Source: Rebecca billardiae RCC1528 (Eukaryota > Haptophyta). Taken from it: DNA of 64,000 nt. This document shows positions 32,086-41,576 of this stretch, one piece after another (position 1 is the first letter of the stretch; each line of letters starts with the position of its first letter). The notes under the pieces were generated by a model that saw nothing but the letters and a program-made list of their open reading frames with translations, searched no databases and had not been told where the DNA came from. Made by a program: the position numbers and the translations under genes. Location: assembly GCA_965240325.2 (NCBI GenBank), contig OZ251224.1:4154001-4218000 (forward strand), written 5' to 3'.

Positions 32086-34070
32086 ATATATGTGTAAACT
32101 TTTCTGAGGATAGCGCACCAGCAAAATCCCTTGACCGCCATCCGGATTTTACGGAGGCCGCGTTTGGACGCAGAAACGCGCGATGGCGAGGCCCGCCCTC
32201 GCACCACCGCTCTCGCGAGATCGCGACCGTGCGACCTGCGGCGTTGCGCTCGACGCGCTCTTTCTGCTCGGAGGCCGCGAGGACTCCCAGGTGCGCCAGC
32301 TCGCGAGCGCGCACCTTCCTCCTCGCCGCGCTCGCCGAGCACGAGCCGATCTGCAGCAGATGTGCAAGGAGCCGCATGTGGCCTTCCTCGCGCGCGCGGC
32401 ACGGCTGCACACGAAAATCGTTAGAGGGCACTTCTCCGCGCATTCTACATTTTGGGGAAAGAACGCCTGAACTGCACAAAAAGTGCCCTCTAACGCTTCC
32501 GCTCCTCGCCGTTGCGTGCACGCGCAAAGGAGCACTGCAAAGGGTGCGACTGGGAGCATTCCTTCTCCCGGGCGGCCACCACGGCCTCGGAGGTGGTGAG
32601 GAACGCGTCGGCGACCACGGCGTGGACCACCTCCGTCGCGCCGGACACTCCGGTCGCCCCTCGCCGGACTCCATCCTCGCTGCGCGCTGACCGTTTGCCG
32701 AGCGGGCTGCCCCGCCGCCTGCCCGGCGTGTGCCCGCGTGGTGACACAAGATGGTCGAAGGCGTGGCAGCGCGGTGGTGCGTGCGATCGGGGGACCCCAC
32801 CTGAGCTACGACACGGGCGCGCGCGCTCATCCGTGCTCATCACGGTGGTGCACGCGCGCGTCGCGCGCTGACGCTCGTCGGCTGTCGCGCGCTGACGGCT
32901 GGGCTGCTTTGGGGTGTCGGCGGCGGCCACAGCTCGCTGGTACGGGCGCGATGGTGGCTGCGAGTGGTACGCGGCGTTGCACCAGGTCCGTGTGCGTCAC
33001 GCACGACGCTCGGCCGGCTCGCCCTCGGACCATTGGCTGAGCCCTACTCGCCGCGCGCACTGCGCGCGGCAGCCGCTCCGCAGCTGCTCCGGGCACGAAG
33101 CGCGCCCCGCGCGCTGCACGTGGGCGCGACGAGGTGGTGCAGCGAGCATGCGCGAGAGTGTGCGCGTGATGGGCACCACAATGACGATACTTGCCATGCA
33201 CATCTGCCTCTCGCCACGCCTTCGTCACGATAGCTGCGACTGCTGCCCGGAGGTGCGCTCGAGCGCTCGCGCGCGTTTGAATCTGGGCTCGGCGGCGATC
33301 GCGTGGACGAGGGGCAGCGCGGTGCACGGTGGCGGAGCGCGTGCGGAGCGCAGCCTACACCTCCTACACGCTCCATCCAGACACATCGCGCATGCTCGCG
33401 CGGCCTCCTCGGTCCATCACGTGCGCGTGCGCGCGCGAGCAGGTGTGCATTCGCCGGGCGCGTTCACGGCGCGCCGCGTTGGCGCGCGCGCACCGATACC
33501 CGTGCGCAGCTCGACGAGCGAGCGCGGTGTGTTTCGATGCGTATGGGGAGGCTCGAATTTACGCGCGCGCACGCGCCGGCCCTCGCCGCCCCTTCGCTCG
33601 CCCACGCCTCATCTGCGCGCTCGGCGTTTGCAGGCAGCTGCGCATTCTTTCCGACACGTGCGCAAACGAGCAGATGGCGCTGGGCGAGGTCGATTGGTGC
33701 GTCAGATATTCGGCAACGACCAGGCCCGCTTGTGTGCCGCCGCTCGTGCTACTCTCGACGACCACCTCTGGCTCGGTCGCGCGCACGAGGCTGCTCGCGG
33801 CCGAATCGTGCCGTGTACCGTCAAGCTGTACCGTGCGCAGCGAGGCGCACTCAGACGTCGGCATGGGCTCGCATGCGAGGGCCCGGCAGTGCGACGCGTC
33901 GATGGAGCATGCTCCGGATACGCTTCGGCGCACTTCCCGACGCGCACGAGCCGCTCGAAGGCGCGGAAGGGCGCCCAAACGGGGCAACCGCCATTTTGCG
34001 CCACTTCGGCCCGGATGGCGGTCAAGGGAAATTGCTGGTGCGCTATCCTCAGAAAAGTTTAATCATATAT
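32086..34070. mobile_element. TIR-bounded element, about 1.98 kb, no recognised transposase
   Basis: Terminal inverted repeats AAACTTTTCTGAGGATAGCG (continuing to TCCGG) at 32096-32145 and 34011-34060 match at 48 of 50 positions. Similarity continues outward through TATATATG, so full TIRs are about 58-60 bp. The outermost AT-rich sequence hides any target duplication. The interior is GC-rich with frames open by chance only, and no DDE or other transposase motif was found. This fits a non-autonomous DNA transposon. A perfect 15-bp inverted pair lies inside at 32419-32495. Confidence 0.8.
32419..32495. repeat. 77-nt foldback with perfect 15-bp arms
   Basis: CGTTAGAGGGCACTT at 32419-32433 pairs with AAGTGCCCTCTAACG at 32481-32495 around a 47-nt spacer. 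It could be a tiny nested MITE or the end of another element within the larger TIR element. Confidence 0.9.
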
Positions 34071-34623
34071 ATATATATATTAATTATCAAAGTTTGGTTT
34101 GCTGACAATTCGGATCGCAGATTCACCGGCGAGCCAGTGTCCGAGCAAGCGGGTTGGCCGGCGGGCGCCTTGCGGCGGCCCGCCCTTGCGGCGCTCGCTG
34201 GTTGTAGTCGATGTCGCCGTCCTGCGTCCACGGCCGCCGGCCGGCAACCTTACGCACGATGTGCGGCATATAATGCGTACTCCCTGCCATCTCCTCGAGT
34301 TTGTCGCACTACGGATACAGCGCGTGAGCTGCCATCACATCGGCCACAAGGCTGCATGTCACTATGGCATGTGTGCACACGCGCACCCGCACGCCGCGCG
34401 CATAAGACGTGGGGTCAGATCTGGCCAGACGCTGGCCAGACGCAACCGACGAGTGGTCGCGCGCGCGCACCCCTGACACGACCGTCACCTCGGCGGACCC
34501 CCACTCATGGGGTATCATTGGAAATTAAGCCAAGAGCGTGAGACTCAATCTAATTCCGACGAAACACGCGCCGTTGGCTGATCTGTGCGGCCATCAGTAG
34601 AACGCCCAGTTTAGCATGTTCTT
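34071..34623. other. 553-bp stretch without a supported gene
   Basis: Right flank of the TIR element. No recognisable coding or structural feature beyond chance open frames. Confidence 0.4.
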
Positions 34624-34656
34624 ATGATAAAAATTTACTTTTTACACGGAGGTAGT

Positions 34657-35037
34657 ATGGGCGGGGGCGACGCCAAGCCGCCCAAGCAGGCTCGCACCGC
34701 ACCGCGCCCCCCGGTGCAGCCCCCCGTGATCCGGCTGCTGCCGCGCCTTCGTCGCTGGCGTAGAGCCGCGCGCGGCGCTGGCGCGCCAGACGCGCCCGGT
34801 CGGGCAGCGCAGGCGTCCATCCTCAGCGGCAAGGGCGACTACTTCCTCAACGGCAAGAGCGACTACGACTTCCTCAACGGCAATGGCGACGACTCCGCCT
34901 CAACTCGGCAAGACCAAGACCGCGCACACCGGCCAGGGCGACCACATTTGCTATATATATTTGCACTGTACGCCTACGGCATCAAGATCAAATTGCCAGC
35001 CACTGCATCTGCGGGCGTGGCGACCGACTGTTTTTAA
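34657..35037 (+). CDS. short unrecognised reading frame
   Basis: ATG at 34657 (MGGGDAKPPKQARTAP), 126 residues; the frame also has an ATG at 34624. It contains a small internal repeat, GDYFLNGKSDYDFLNGNGDD, unusual among chance frames here, and ends IKLPATASAGVATDCF. No family was recognised. It sits in lower-GC sequence where a 381-nt frame is less likely by chance, but nothing else supports it. Confidence 0.25.
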   Translation: MGGGDAKPPKQARTAPRPPVQPPVIRLLPRLRRWRRAARGAGAPDAPGRAAQASILSGKGDYFLNGKSDYDFLNGNGDDSASTRQDQDRAHRPGRPHLLYIFALYAYGIKIKLPATASAGVATDCF

Positions 35038-36759
35038 TTAATTTTTATGGTATATTTAGTTTTTGCTACGGCGTATTTTTACCTGTCACATCGAAAATCG
35101 CGAATGAATATTGAATAAGCAAGATGCAGCAGCCAGGGTACCTACTATCGTAGTATAAGTATATATATATATTAATTATAAAGAATAAAGTGCACTGCAT
35201 GCCATCAATCCATCATGGTCATGGTGACATACAGCGCTGATTCACTGCTGATGCCGTCGTGCGCATGAGTTCAGAGTTGATTACGATGCGACTGCTGTTA
35301 GTGACAGACTACACTTATCTCGCGTATATATATCATCATGGCCCGCGGTGCAGGGCGGAACGCGCAGTGGCGTGGAGCCCGCGACGCGGGCACTAACCAC
35401 GTTTCAAAAAGATCTTTGATCAAAGAAAAAAGGGACGGGGCGCCCGGGGGCGGTGTTTTCCAGAGTGGAGGAGGAGACCGAGTTTCGATTTTTTGAGACC
35501 TCCTTACACATGGATTAGCTTCGAAAAAGGACGCGTCCGCCGTCTTGAATAGTGAACAGAGGAATCAACGATTCAACCCACGCCCAAGTGTGCCAGGCTG
35601 GGTAATTGTGGGTAGACTCTCGTTAATGTAGTGTGACCATAGTAAAATAATATGGCCTCGCCGCCGCAAGATGCCAAGAACGACCGTTGACATAATCGTC
35701 CAACCAACTCCAATTAGTGCGAGACATTGAAAAATACCCGCCGCAGCTATCCGTATCTATAGTCGGCCCCGCTGGCGGCCGCGATAGTGGTGAATCCGGG
35801 AGACGCGGCGTCGCGAAGGCGCCCCCCGCGCCCCTCGCCGAGCCGACCCCCGCCGCCCGGGGGTGGGCTGCTGGGCGCACGAGCGCGAGCTGGCCACCGG
35901 CGTGAAGCCGAGGTGGAGCCAACTCGTCCTTTAGCTCGCAGGCGGCCCGGCTCCTGCGGCCGACCGCCCTGCTCGCGCATCCGCCTGCCTGCTTTCTTTG
36001 GCGCGGAGGCAAAACCGTACGGCCTAGCCCGCCGCCGCCACGCGGCGGCCAGTCGGGGTGTCGTGTCGCGATTTGCGGGTGCGCGCCTCGCGGGGCAGGT
36101 GGCACTGTCCCGCCCGAGCGGTTCCGACCCCCGAAATTCCCTCGCAAGCGCCCGCGAACGCGGATCCTCGCAGCGGGCTCGCCGGGGCCCATGTGCGTCA
36201 CCCGGGTGCCCCTGTCGAGCCAGTCTGGTGCGAGCACCGAAGGATGGTGCGGGCCGGGAGGCGTGGTGCGCGACGCCACCGAGGCCGCGGGCCAGCTAGG
36301 CACCGCTTGCGCGCCCACCAGTAGCCTGTGGGCCGACCACGCGTTCAACCGTGGCACCCGATGGCAGTCAGTAGTCACACGGTGCTCTGCGGCTGGAGCG
36401 CGCTGTGCGCTCAGACGCGAGCGGCCGCCAAGTTGCCGGGTAGACGCCGTGCGCACGCTCTGGCAGCTGCGGATCAGCATCCTGCGAAGCTCTGCTGCCC
36501 CCACCTGAATGCTCGCACCACCCACCACACGGCCAGCCGGCCGCGCGCGCCGCGCGGCCACCTTACACCCGACGACTGCGAGCCTTGGGAATGGGATACT
36601 GCGCGTAGTATATTGTGTGCTCAACGTGGGTGACACAGCTGCGCTGCGGGCCCCCAACTACGTTGGTTCTGACGGAAGAGGACCGCGGAACGCGGTCATC
36701 ATCATCATCAGCGTCACTGACGAGACTCGATCTTCGTATGCCCAGCAATGGCCGGAGCC
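35038..36759. other. 1.7-kb stretch without a supported gene
   Basis: 35040-35720 is the least GC-rich part of the window, with TATATATA runs and the palindromic patch AGATCTTTGATCAAAG near 35408. 35720-36600 is GC-rich and open in several frames, but the translations are Arg/Pro/Ala-rich and match nothing recognised. An AATAAA at about 35186 has no assigned gene. Confidence 0.4.
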
Positions 36760-38349
36760 CTAAGCAGGTCCGCTGGCAGGTGGGAAGCTGTGAGGCTGAC
36801 AAGTGGCACTGTCAAGTGCAGCAGCAAGCTCTGCAATCGGCACTGGGGTGAACATCGTCGCCGACGATGGTGCCGATGGCGATACCACCATGCTGGCTGG
36901 CCTGCGCTGATGTAGTAGGTGATGTAGTGCGCCATCAAGTAGTGGTGACTCCCACCAGCCAGTAACAAAGCTGTGCATAGCAGCGGCTGTGATGCCGGGT
37001 GCTCCAGTGGAGCTTTGAGATTGTTCCCTTTGCACAGCCTGCTGTGTCCTTGGGCCAGCTGCTGTGCGTGCAAGGTATGAGGCGATGTCCCTGCATTCCA
37101 ACCAGGGCCTGCCCTTTAAAACCACAGGCACACCATCCAGATGACCTCCACTAATAGGTTGCTTACCAGGTGCCCTGCCTTTTCTGCTGAGCGCAGATTT
37201 CTTGTATGCTGCCTCGCGCAGCTGCTGGACGCGATTGGCCACGTGTAGCGCACGCTGCAGAGTGCTCTGCTTCGCTGCCAGTGCATCCTTGCAGCTCGTG
37301 TTTGTGCCAGCATGGTGTGTGCACACCGCCTGCACGTGGTCTGGATTGTAGTATACTGCCAGGATGTCGTGCGCTGACCACCCGGCAAGATACTCGTTGT
37401 GGTTCTGCAATGGGTGTAGTGTGCAGCGTGCGCCGCGTGCGCGCAGGTGCTCGTAGAAAGCCCTGCTGTACCGCACAGCCTGAGCCCAGTCCAGGTGGTA
37501 GCACGACGTGTCCAAGGCATGAGCAAACCTCTCATAACCATAATGTGTGACCTGCTCCTCGCATGGACTCGTTGGCTTCCAGCAGGCACTGGCAGTGGAG
37601 ATGTTGTCCACACTGGTGGTGCGCAGGCCAGGGCTACTTTGCACGTCGCTCACGTTGTCTCGTTCTTGAATCCCAAACGCCCTGGAGAAGCTTGCCAGCC
37701 GTGAGTAGTCCTCAGGAGGGCAAAGTTGGTTTACCTCCTTGATTAATTGAGTCGTTAAGCGCTCGTAGCGCAGTCGGGCGTATGTGCCTGGGCCCATAGT
37801 GCTGGCTTGGCACAGCACTAGCGGCGGAATGCAGGGCGGGCCTCGTCCGGTGAGACAACGGCGATGACTCAGCGGCAGGGCATACGCGTCATGAGGCCAG
37901 GCAGGGCCTTTGATGACTGCATCTGCGTCTACCAAGAGCCCAACACCATCAGTACCCGCTTTGGTGTACGCACACTGCGGCAGGTCAATGTGCAGGTAGC
38001 TCACCGAGAGGTTGGCCGAGGGCGAGTCCAGCTGGACGTCCAGGCACTCGTTGCTTCGGATGGGGTCGGGAGCGGGTCCTATTCCGGGATGAGGCGTTCG
38101 CTTGCCGCACGCTTCGATGGCGTGTGAAACGAGGCCTGTCGTCGCCAGGCGCTGCTCGATGGCGCTGGCGGCTGCCTCCGACGCAGCGGCGAGGCGCCTC
38201 GCGCACTCAGCCCCTGCCTCGCCGTCCATCGCACTGGCAGCGTCGCAAGGGCGATGAGCGGTGATCCATCCGAGCAGGATAGCTGTGGCTGTCGCCCTTG
38301 CACCCGTTGCCCCCATCTTCCGATGCGGACTTGGTGCGCGCATGCGCAT
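36760..38349 (-). CDS. secreted or lumenal protein of unknown function, 529 residues
   Basis: Start at the ATG at 38349, with M12 at 38316 (MGATGARATATAILLGWITA) giving a more typical signal peptide; cleavage probably follows CDAASA. The mature part is rich in cysteine and potential N-glycosylation sites. It includes VSYLHIDLPQCAYTKAG, LVDADAVIKGPAWPHDAYAL, a CxxC-like SACWKPTSPCEEQ and HNEYLAGWSAHDILAVYYN. No family was recognised. Its codon use is visibly less GC-saturated than that of the neighbours, and frames antisense to it are broken, so it is a strong coding candidate. The different composition could mean transfer or a different expression class. It is divergent from the 38495 gene with 145 bp between starts. 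Confidence 0.7.
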   Translation of the reverse strand: MRMRAPSPHRKMGATGARATATAILLGWITAHRPCDAASAMDGEAGAECARRLAAASEAAASAIEQRLATTGLVSHAIEACGKRTPHPGIGPAPDPIRSNECLDVQLDSPSANLSVSYLHIDLPQCAYTKAGTDGVGLLVDADAVIKGPAWPHDAYALPLSHRRCLTGRGPPCIPPLVLCQASTMGPGTYARLRYERLTTQLIKEVNQLCPPEDYSRLASFSRAFGIQERDNVSDVQSSPGLRTTSVDNISTASACWKPTSPCEEQVTHYGYERFAHALDTSCYHLDWAQAVRYSRAFYEHLRARGARCTLHPLQNHNEYLAGWSAHDILAVYYNPDHVQAVCTHHAGTNTSCKDALAAKQSTLQRALHVANRVQQLREAAYKKSALSRKGRAPGKQPISGGHLDGVPVVLKGRPWLECRDIASYLARTAAGPRTQQAVQREQSQSSTGAPGITAAAMHSFVTGWWESPLLDGALHHLLHQRRPASMVVSPSAPSSATMFTPVPIAELAAALDSATCQPHSFPPASGPA

Positions 38350-38494
38350 GGGCCGCAGCGCTCCCGCACGCCCCCGGGGAACTCATTACGTTTTATGATG
38401 ATGGCGTCAATCACGCCTGAAATCATAGTAAACTGTACGAATCTCGACCGGCCGTTTTTGCTGGGGCTTTGGCCGCCATCGTCAGCGGCCCGCC
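38350..38494. promoter_or_regulatory. short divergent promoter region with dispersed motif
   Basis: 145 bp separate two divergent start codons. It contains the inverted copy of GTACAGTTTACTATGATT (38421-38438). Confidence 0.45.
38421..38438 (-). repeat. dispersed TACAGTTTAC motif, copy 2
   Basis: Reverse complement is identical over 18 nt to 15539-15556. Both copies are followed by an AGGCGTGATT segment, at slightly different distances. Confidence 0.7.
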
Positions 38495-39142
38495 ATGAAG
38501 GGGTCCGCCCGGCACGATGACCTCGCGGTGGCATTCCTGATCGACCTGGCCGGCATCGAGGCGCAGGGCGTGCGCATGCTCGGTAGCTCGACACCCAAGA
38601 GCGCGCTGCCCGCGCAGCCCGCCCTGAGCAGCGATACGCTGCACGGCGCAGAGCCGCGCCCGAGCGCCAGCGACAAATCGCACAGCGCAAGCGCTCTGCC
38701 TCGCCCTGCGGGCACGAGTACACGAACAGTACCCCCGTCGTCAACGCTGCTCCGCACGTCTGCCCCGCGACCGCGCTCGGCGTCGCTCGGCAGGCGCTCA
38801 GCGGCACATGCCTCGCAGGCCACCGCGCCACGCTCGAGCACCGCTGTCACTGCGCTCGCAGCTGAGAATGGCAGGCGGAGTGCACCAAAGAGGCGCACGC
38901 CACGAGCACCGCCGACGCAGCGAACGCCGCCCGAGCGCGACACGCCGGCGTTGTATGGGCACGAACAGAGCCCAGCCGCCGGTCCGCGCGCCGCGCCTGA
39001 TCCCGAGCCCGAGCTGGCCCCGGACAGGGCCGCTGGCCCGGGGAGCGGCTCGGACGCCATCGCCGACTTTGAGGAGTACGTGCAGGCCTCCATCCGCCTC
39101 GTCAACGCGCTGGTCGAGAGCGGCGTCAGGGGCGCCGACTGA
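38495..39142 (+). CDS. small disordered protein of unknown function
   Basis: 215 residues, MKGSARHDDLAVAFLIDLAG to VRGAD-TGA. A short helical N terminus (LAVAFLIDLAGIEAQGVRML) and a helical C terminus (AIADFEEYVQASIRLVNALV) bracket a long Ser/Pro/Arg-rich, probably disordered middle with basic clusters (SAPKRRTPRAPP). No family was recognised. A canonical AATAAA 149 nt after the stop supports a transcript of this orientation. It may be a regulatory or scaffold protein; function is unknown. Confidence 0.5.
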   Translation: MKGSARHDDLAVAFLIDLAGIEAQGVRMLGSSTPKSALPAQPALSSDTLHGAEPRPSASDKSHSASALPRPAGTSTRTVPPSSTLLRTSAPRPRSASLGRRSAAHASQATAPRSSTAVTALAAENGRRSAPKRRTPRAPPTQRTPPERDTPALYGHEQSPAAGPRAAPDPEPELAPDRAAGPGSGSDAIADFEEYVQASIRLVNALVESGVRGAD

Positions 39143-39576
39143 TTGCAGTCCCCATGGTGGGGTGATGCACCGCAGGCTAGAGTCGCGCGTGGAGGCTCTA
39201 CGATCACATCGGTCCGGAATAACTCGAAGTCGAGTCCGAGGACGAGGTGCCGTGACCAACGGCGACCCGTGCCGTGGCGCGTTGGCGTCAAATAAATGGC
39301 GGAATCACTCGGCCGCCGCAGCCGCGCAGCGGAGCAGCGTGCTCCCTGGTGACACTACGTGCTGTGCTGCCGTCAATCTTGCAGCTCGATGGCGATGTGC
39401 GCTGAAGTGCTAGTGACTACTGCTGCATGTTTTGAATGTGACTGGGGCTGACAGCGCTGTCGCGGGTACCGACTACCGCCGTACCGGCCTAATCGGCATT
39501 GCAACAGTCGGCGCTATTAGACAGTAGCGATGATGACGACGACGATGGCGGTTGATGACTATTCACGACGTCGACG
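39143..39576. other. intergenic region upstream of the GT47 gene
   Basis: 434 bp holding the 3' flank of the small gene and the likely promoter of the exostosin-like gene; no reading frame is supported. Confidence 0.5.
39291..39296 (+). terminator. candidate poly(A) signal AATAAA
   Basis: Lies 149 nt downstream of the stop codon of the 38495-39142 gene, on the same strand. Confidence 0.4.
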
Positions 39577-41115
39577 ATGACATTACGAGTGGCACTCGTC
39601 GCCCTCCTGGCCCTGGTGGGCGGTTTGCACGCGGCGCCGCCCGACGTGCGCGAGCTCGTGGCTGCGTGGCCACCGCCCTGCCCGCCCTTCGACGCGGACG
39701 ACGACTCGTGGAGCGCGCGCGAGCTGATTGCGTGCGCGGAGGATCGGCGCCGTCGGCTCCCGCGTGTGCCCTTCTTTGTCTACGACGGGGAGTGGATGCC
39801 ACCGAAGCACTCGGCGGCGGAGGAGCTGCGTCGCGCCGAGCGCTGCGTCGCCAGCGTGCGCACAGGCGACCAGTTCACCGCCGACGTCCACTTCCTCCGC
39901 CAGCTGCTCACGCACCCGTGGCGCGTGCGCGAGCCAGAGCGCGCGCTGCTGCTCGTGCCGCCGCTCTTCCTCTCGACGGCGCAGAGCGGCGAGTGCAAGT
40001 CGTACGCACAGCGCCAGGCGCGGCTGGTGCTCCGCCACGTCCTCGCCTCGCCGCTCTTCGCCGCGCGCCGCGCCGACCACCTCTTTGTCGCGCCGCACTG
40101 GCGGCACCTGCACTCGCCCGTGCTGCGCCCGCCGGCCGGCTCGGTTTGGGGCTGGTACATGGCCCCGCGCGGCCGCGCGCTGCGGCCGCGCGGGAACACG
40201 TCGCAGTACACGATGGTGGCCGTGCCCGTCGTGCTCCCCGACCCGCTCATCCCCGCGCGCGTCGCCCGCCACGCCGCCCGCCCGCTCGCCCTCTTGTTTG
40301 CCGGCGGCGCGTCGGAGCGGCCGGGAGGCTACGTCAGTGTGCGCAGGCCGCTCGCGCGCGCGCTTCAGTCGCCAGGTAGCGGCGCGCAGCCGGCGGGCGG
40401 CGCGGCGGGCGCGGCGTGGGGCGCGCTGCTGCGCACGGGTGGCGCGCTGCTCGTGATGAGCGGGATGGACGGGCTGCCCCGCTGCGCCAATACCACCGAC
40501 GACCTCCTCGCCGCCGCCATGGCCGCCGCTGCCCGCGCGCCGCCGGCCGCGCACGTGTGCGACGGCCGCGCGAGCGCGATGCAGCTCGGCCTCCGCGCGC
40601 GCTTCATGCTGTACCTGCGCGGGGACACGTCGCAGACACAGCGCTTCCAGGACTGCGCCGCGACGGGCGCGCTGCCCGTGCTCATCTCCGACGGCGCGTG
40701 GGCCGAGAGCGTCCCGTTCCAGCCGGCCGTGCCGTACCGGCAGTTCAGCCTGAGCCTGCCGGAGGCGGAGGCGCTGGCCGATGCGCCGCGCGCGCTCGGC
40801 GCGCTGCTGGCGCGCACGCACGAGCGCAGGGCGGCGCGCATGCGCGAGCTGCTGCTCCACTTCAGGCGCGACCTGCTCTGGGACTACCGCGCCGACGCGG
40901 GCGGGGCCGGCGGCGCGGCAGGCCCAGCCAGCCGCGTCGCTGAGAACGTGCTGCTCCGCGCAGCGCTCGCACTCGGCGAGCGCGCAGCCGCGCGCGACGC
41001 GGCAGCGCATGCGGCGGCCGCAGGGCCGCGAGGCGCGGGCGCCGCGCAGGCGCCGCGCGCTGGCGCAGTGCGGCGCAGCTGCTGCTCATGGTTCGGGCTG
41101 GACCTGCAAGGCTGA
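39577..41115 (+). CDS. exostosin-family glycosyltransferase (GT47-like), secretory
   Basis: Predicted Golgi or ER-lumen glycosyltransferase for cell-surface glycans. 512 residues. A clear signal peptide or anchor, MTLRVALVALLALVGGLHA, is followed by a lumenal domain. An N-terminal exostosin segment (RVPFFVYDGEWM) contains DVHFLRQLLTHPWRV. The conserved nucleotide-sugar-binding half lies near residues 340-385: RARFMLYLRGDTSQTQRF, then CAATGALPVLISDG, then SVPFQPAVPYRQFSLSLPEAEAL. This is the typical exostosin progression of GDT..R..D...G.IPV and LPF.....Y..F....E. The sugar donor and acceptor cannot be told from sequence. The C-terminal tail is Ala-rich with two Cys. Single exon. Confidence 0.85.
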   Translation: MTLRVALVALLALVGGLHAAPPDVRELVAAWPPPCPPFDADDDSWSARELIACAEDRRRRLPRVPFFVYDGEWMPPKHSAAEELRRAERCVASVRTGDQFTADVHFLRQLLTHPWRVREPERALLLVPPLFLSTAQSGECKSYAQRQARLVLRHVLASPLFAARRADHLFVAPHWRHLHSPVLRPPAGSVWGWYMAPRGRALRPRGNTSQYTMVAVPVVLPDPLIPARVARHAARPLALLFAGGASERPGGYVSVRRPLARALQSPGSGAQPAGGAAGAAWGALLRTGGALLVMSGMDGLPRCANTTDDLLAAAMAAAARAPPAAHVCDGRASAMQLGLRARFMLYLRGDTSQTQRFQDCAATGALPVLISDGAWAESVPFQPAVPYRQFSLSLPEAEALADAPRALGALLARTHERRAARMRELLLHFRRDLLWDYRADAGGAGGAAGPASRVAENVLLRAALALGERAAARDAAAHAAAAGPRGAGAAQAPRAGAVRRSCCSWFGLDLQG

Positions 41116-41576
41116 TACACGCCCGTGCCGCAACGCGCAGGTGAGTCACAGAGTCAGGTGCTGATCACTACTGACGGCTTCATGGGCGTTGACAGTTGGC
41201 GGGCGTCAATCTCGCCTGCCTGAGCTGTGTGCGTCTCTTATTCTTATAGTAAACTGTAGTTACTGCTGTTAGTGTTACTAGCTTAGTAGATGCAGCCGCC
41301 CGGGCCCACTCAGTAGTAGTAGCCAGCTGACGTAGCCAGACTGTCGTCAGCGTGTTATTACTACCACTACTAGCTACTACTAGTGAGTATAAGCAGTACT
41401 CAAATAACTGGCAGTAGCTACTGTCGTGTGATCCTATGTCGCGCATTCGTCATCACTCATCAGGACTCGGCTCGGCGTCAGCAGGCTCAATCGCGATCCC
41501 GGATGCGCAGCGCTGATGGCACCACCGCCGCCCGCACTGGAGCCTGGAACCACGCTCGACGCGACTACTCGCAAGG
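41116..41576. other. intergenic region between convergent GT47 and esterase genes
   Basis: 461 bp, lower GC, rich in TAG/TAC triplets near 41300-41390, with a short inverted copy of the dispersed motif (ATAGTAAACTGTA at 41244-41257). No gene is supported. Confidence 0.5.

Noticed and set aside
35623-36657. 344-residue minus-strand frame
   Set aside because: Arg/Pro/Ala-rich in GC-rich sequence, no domain, no splice or signal evidence; likely chance.
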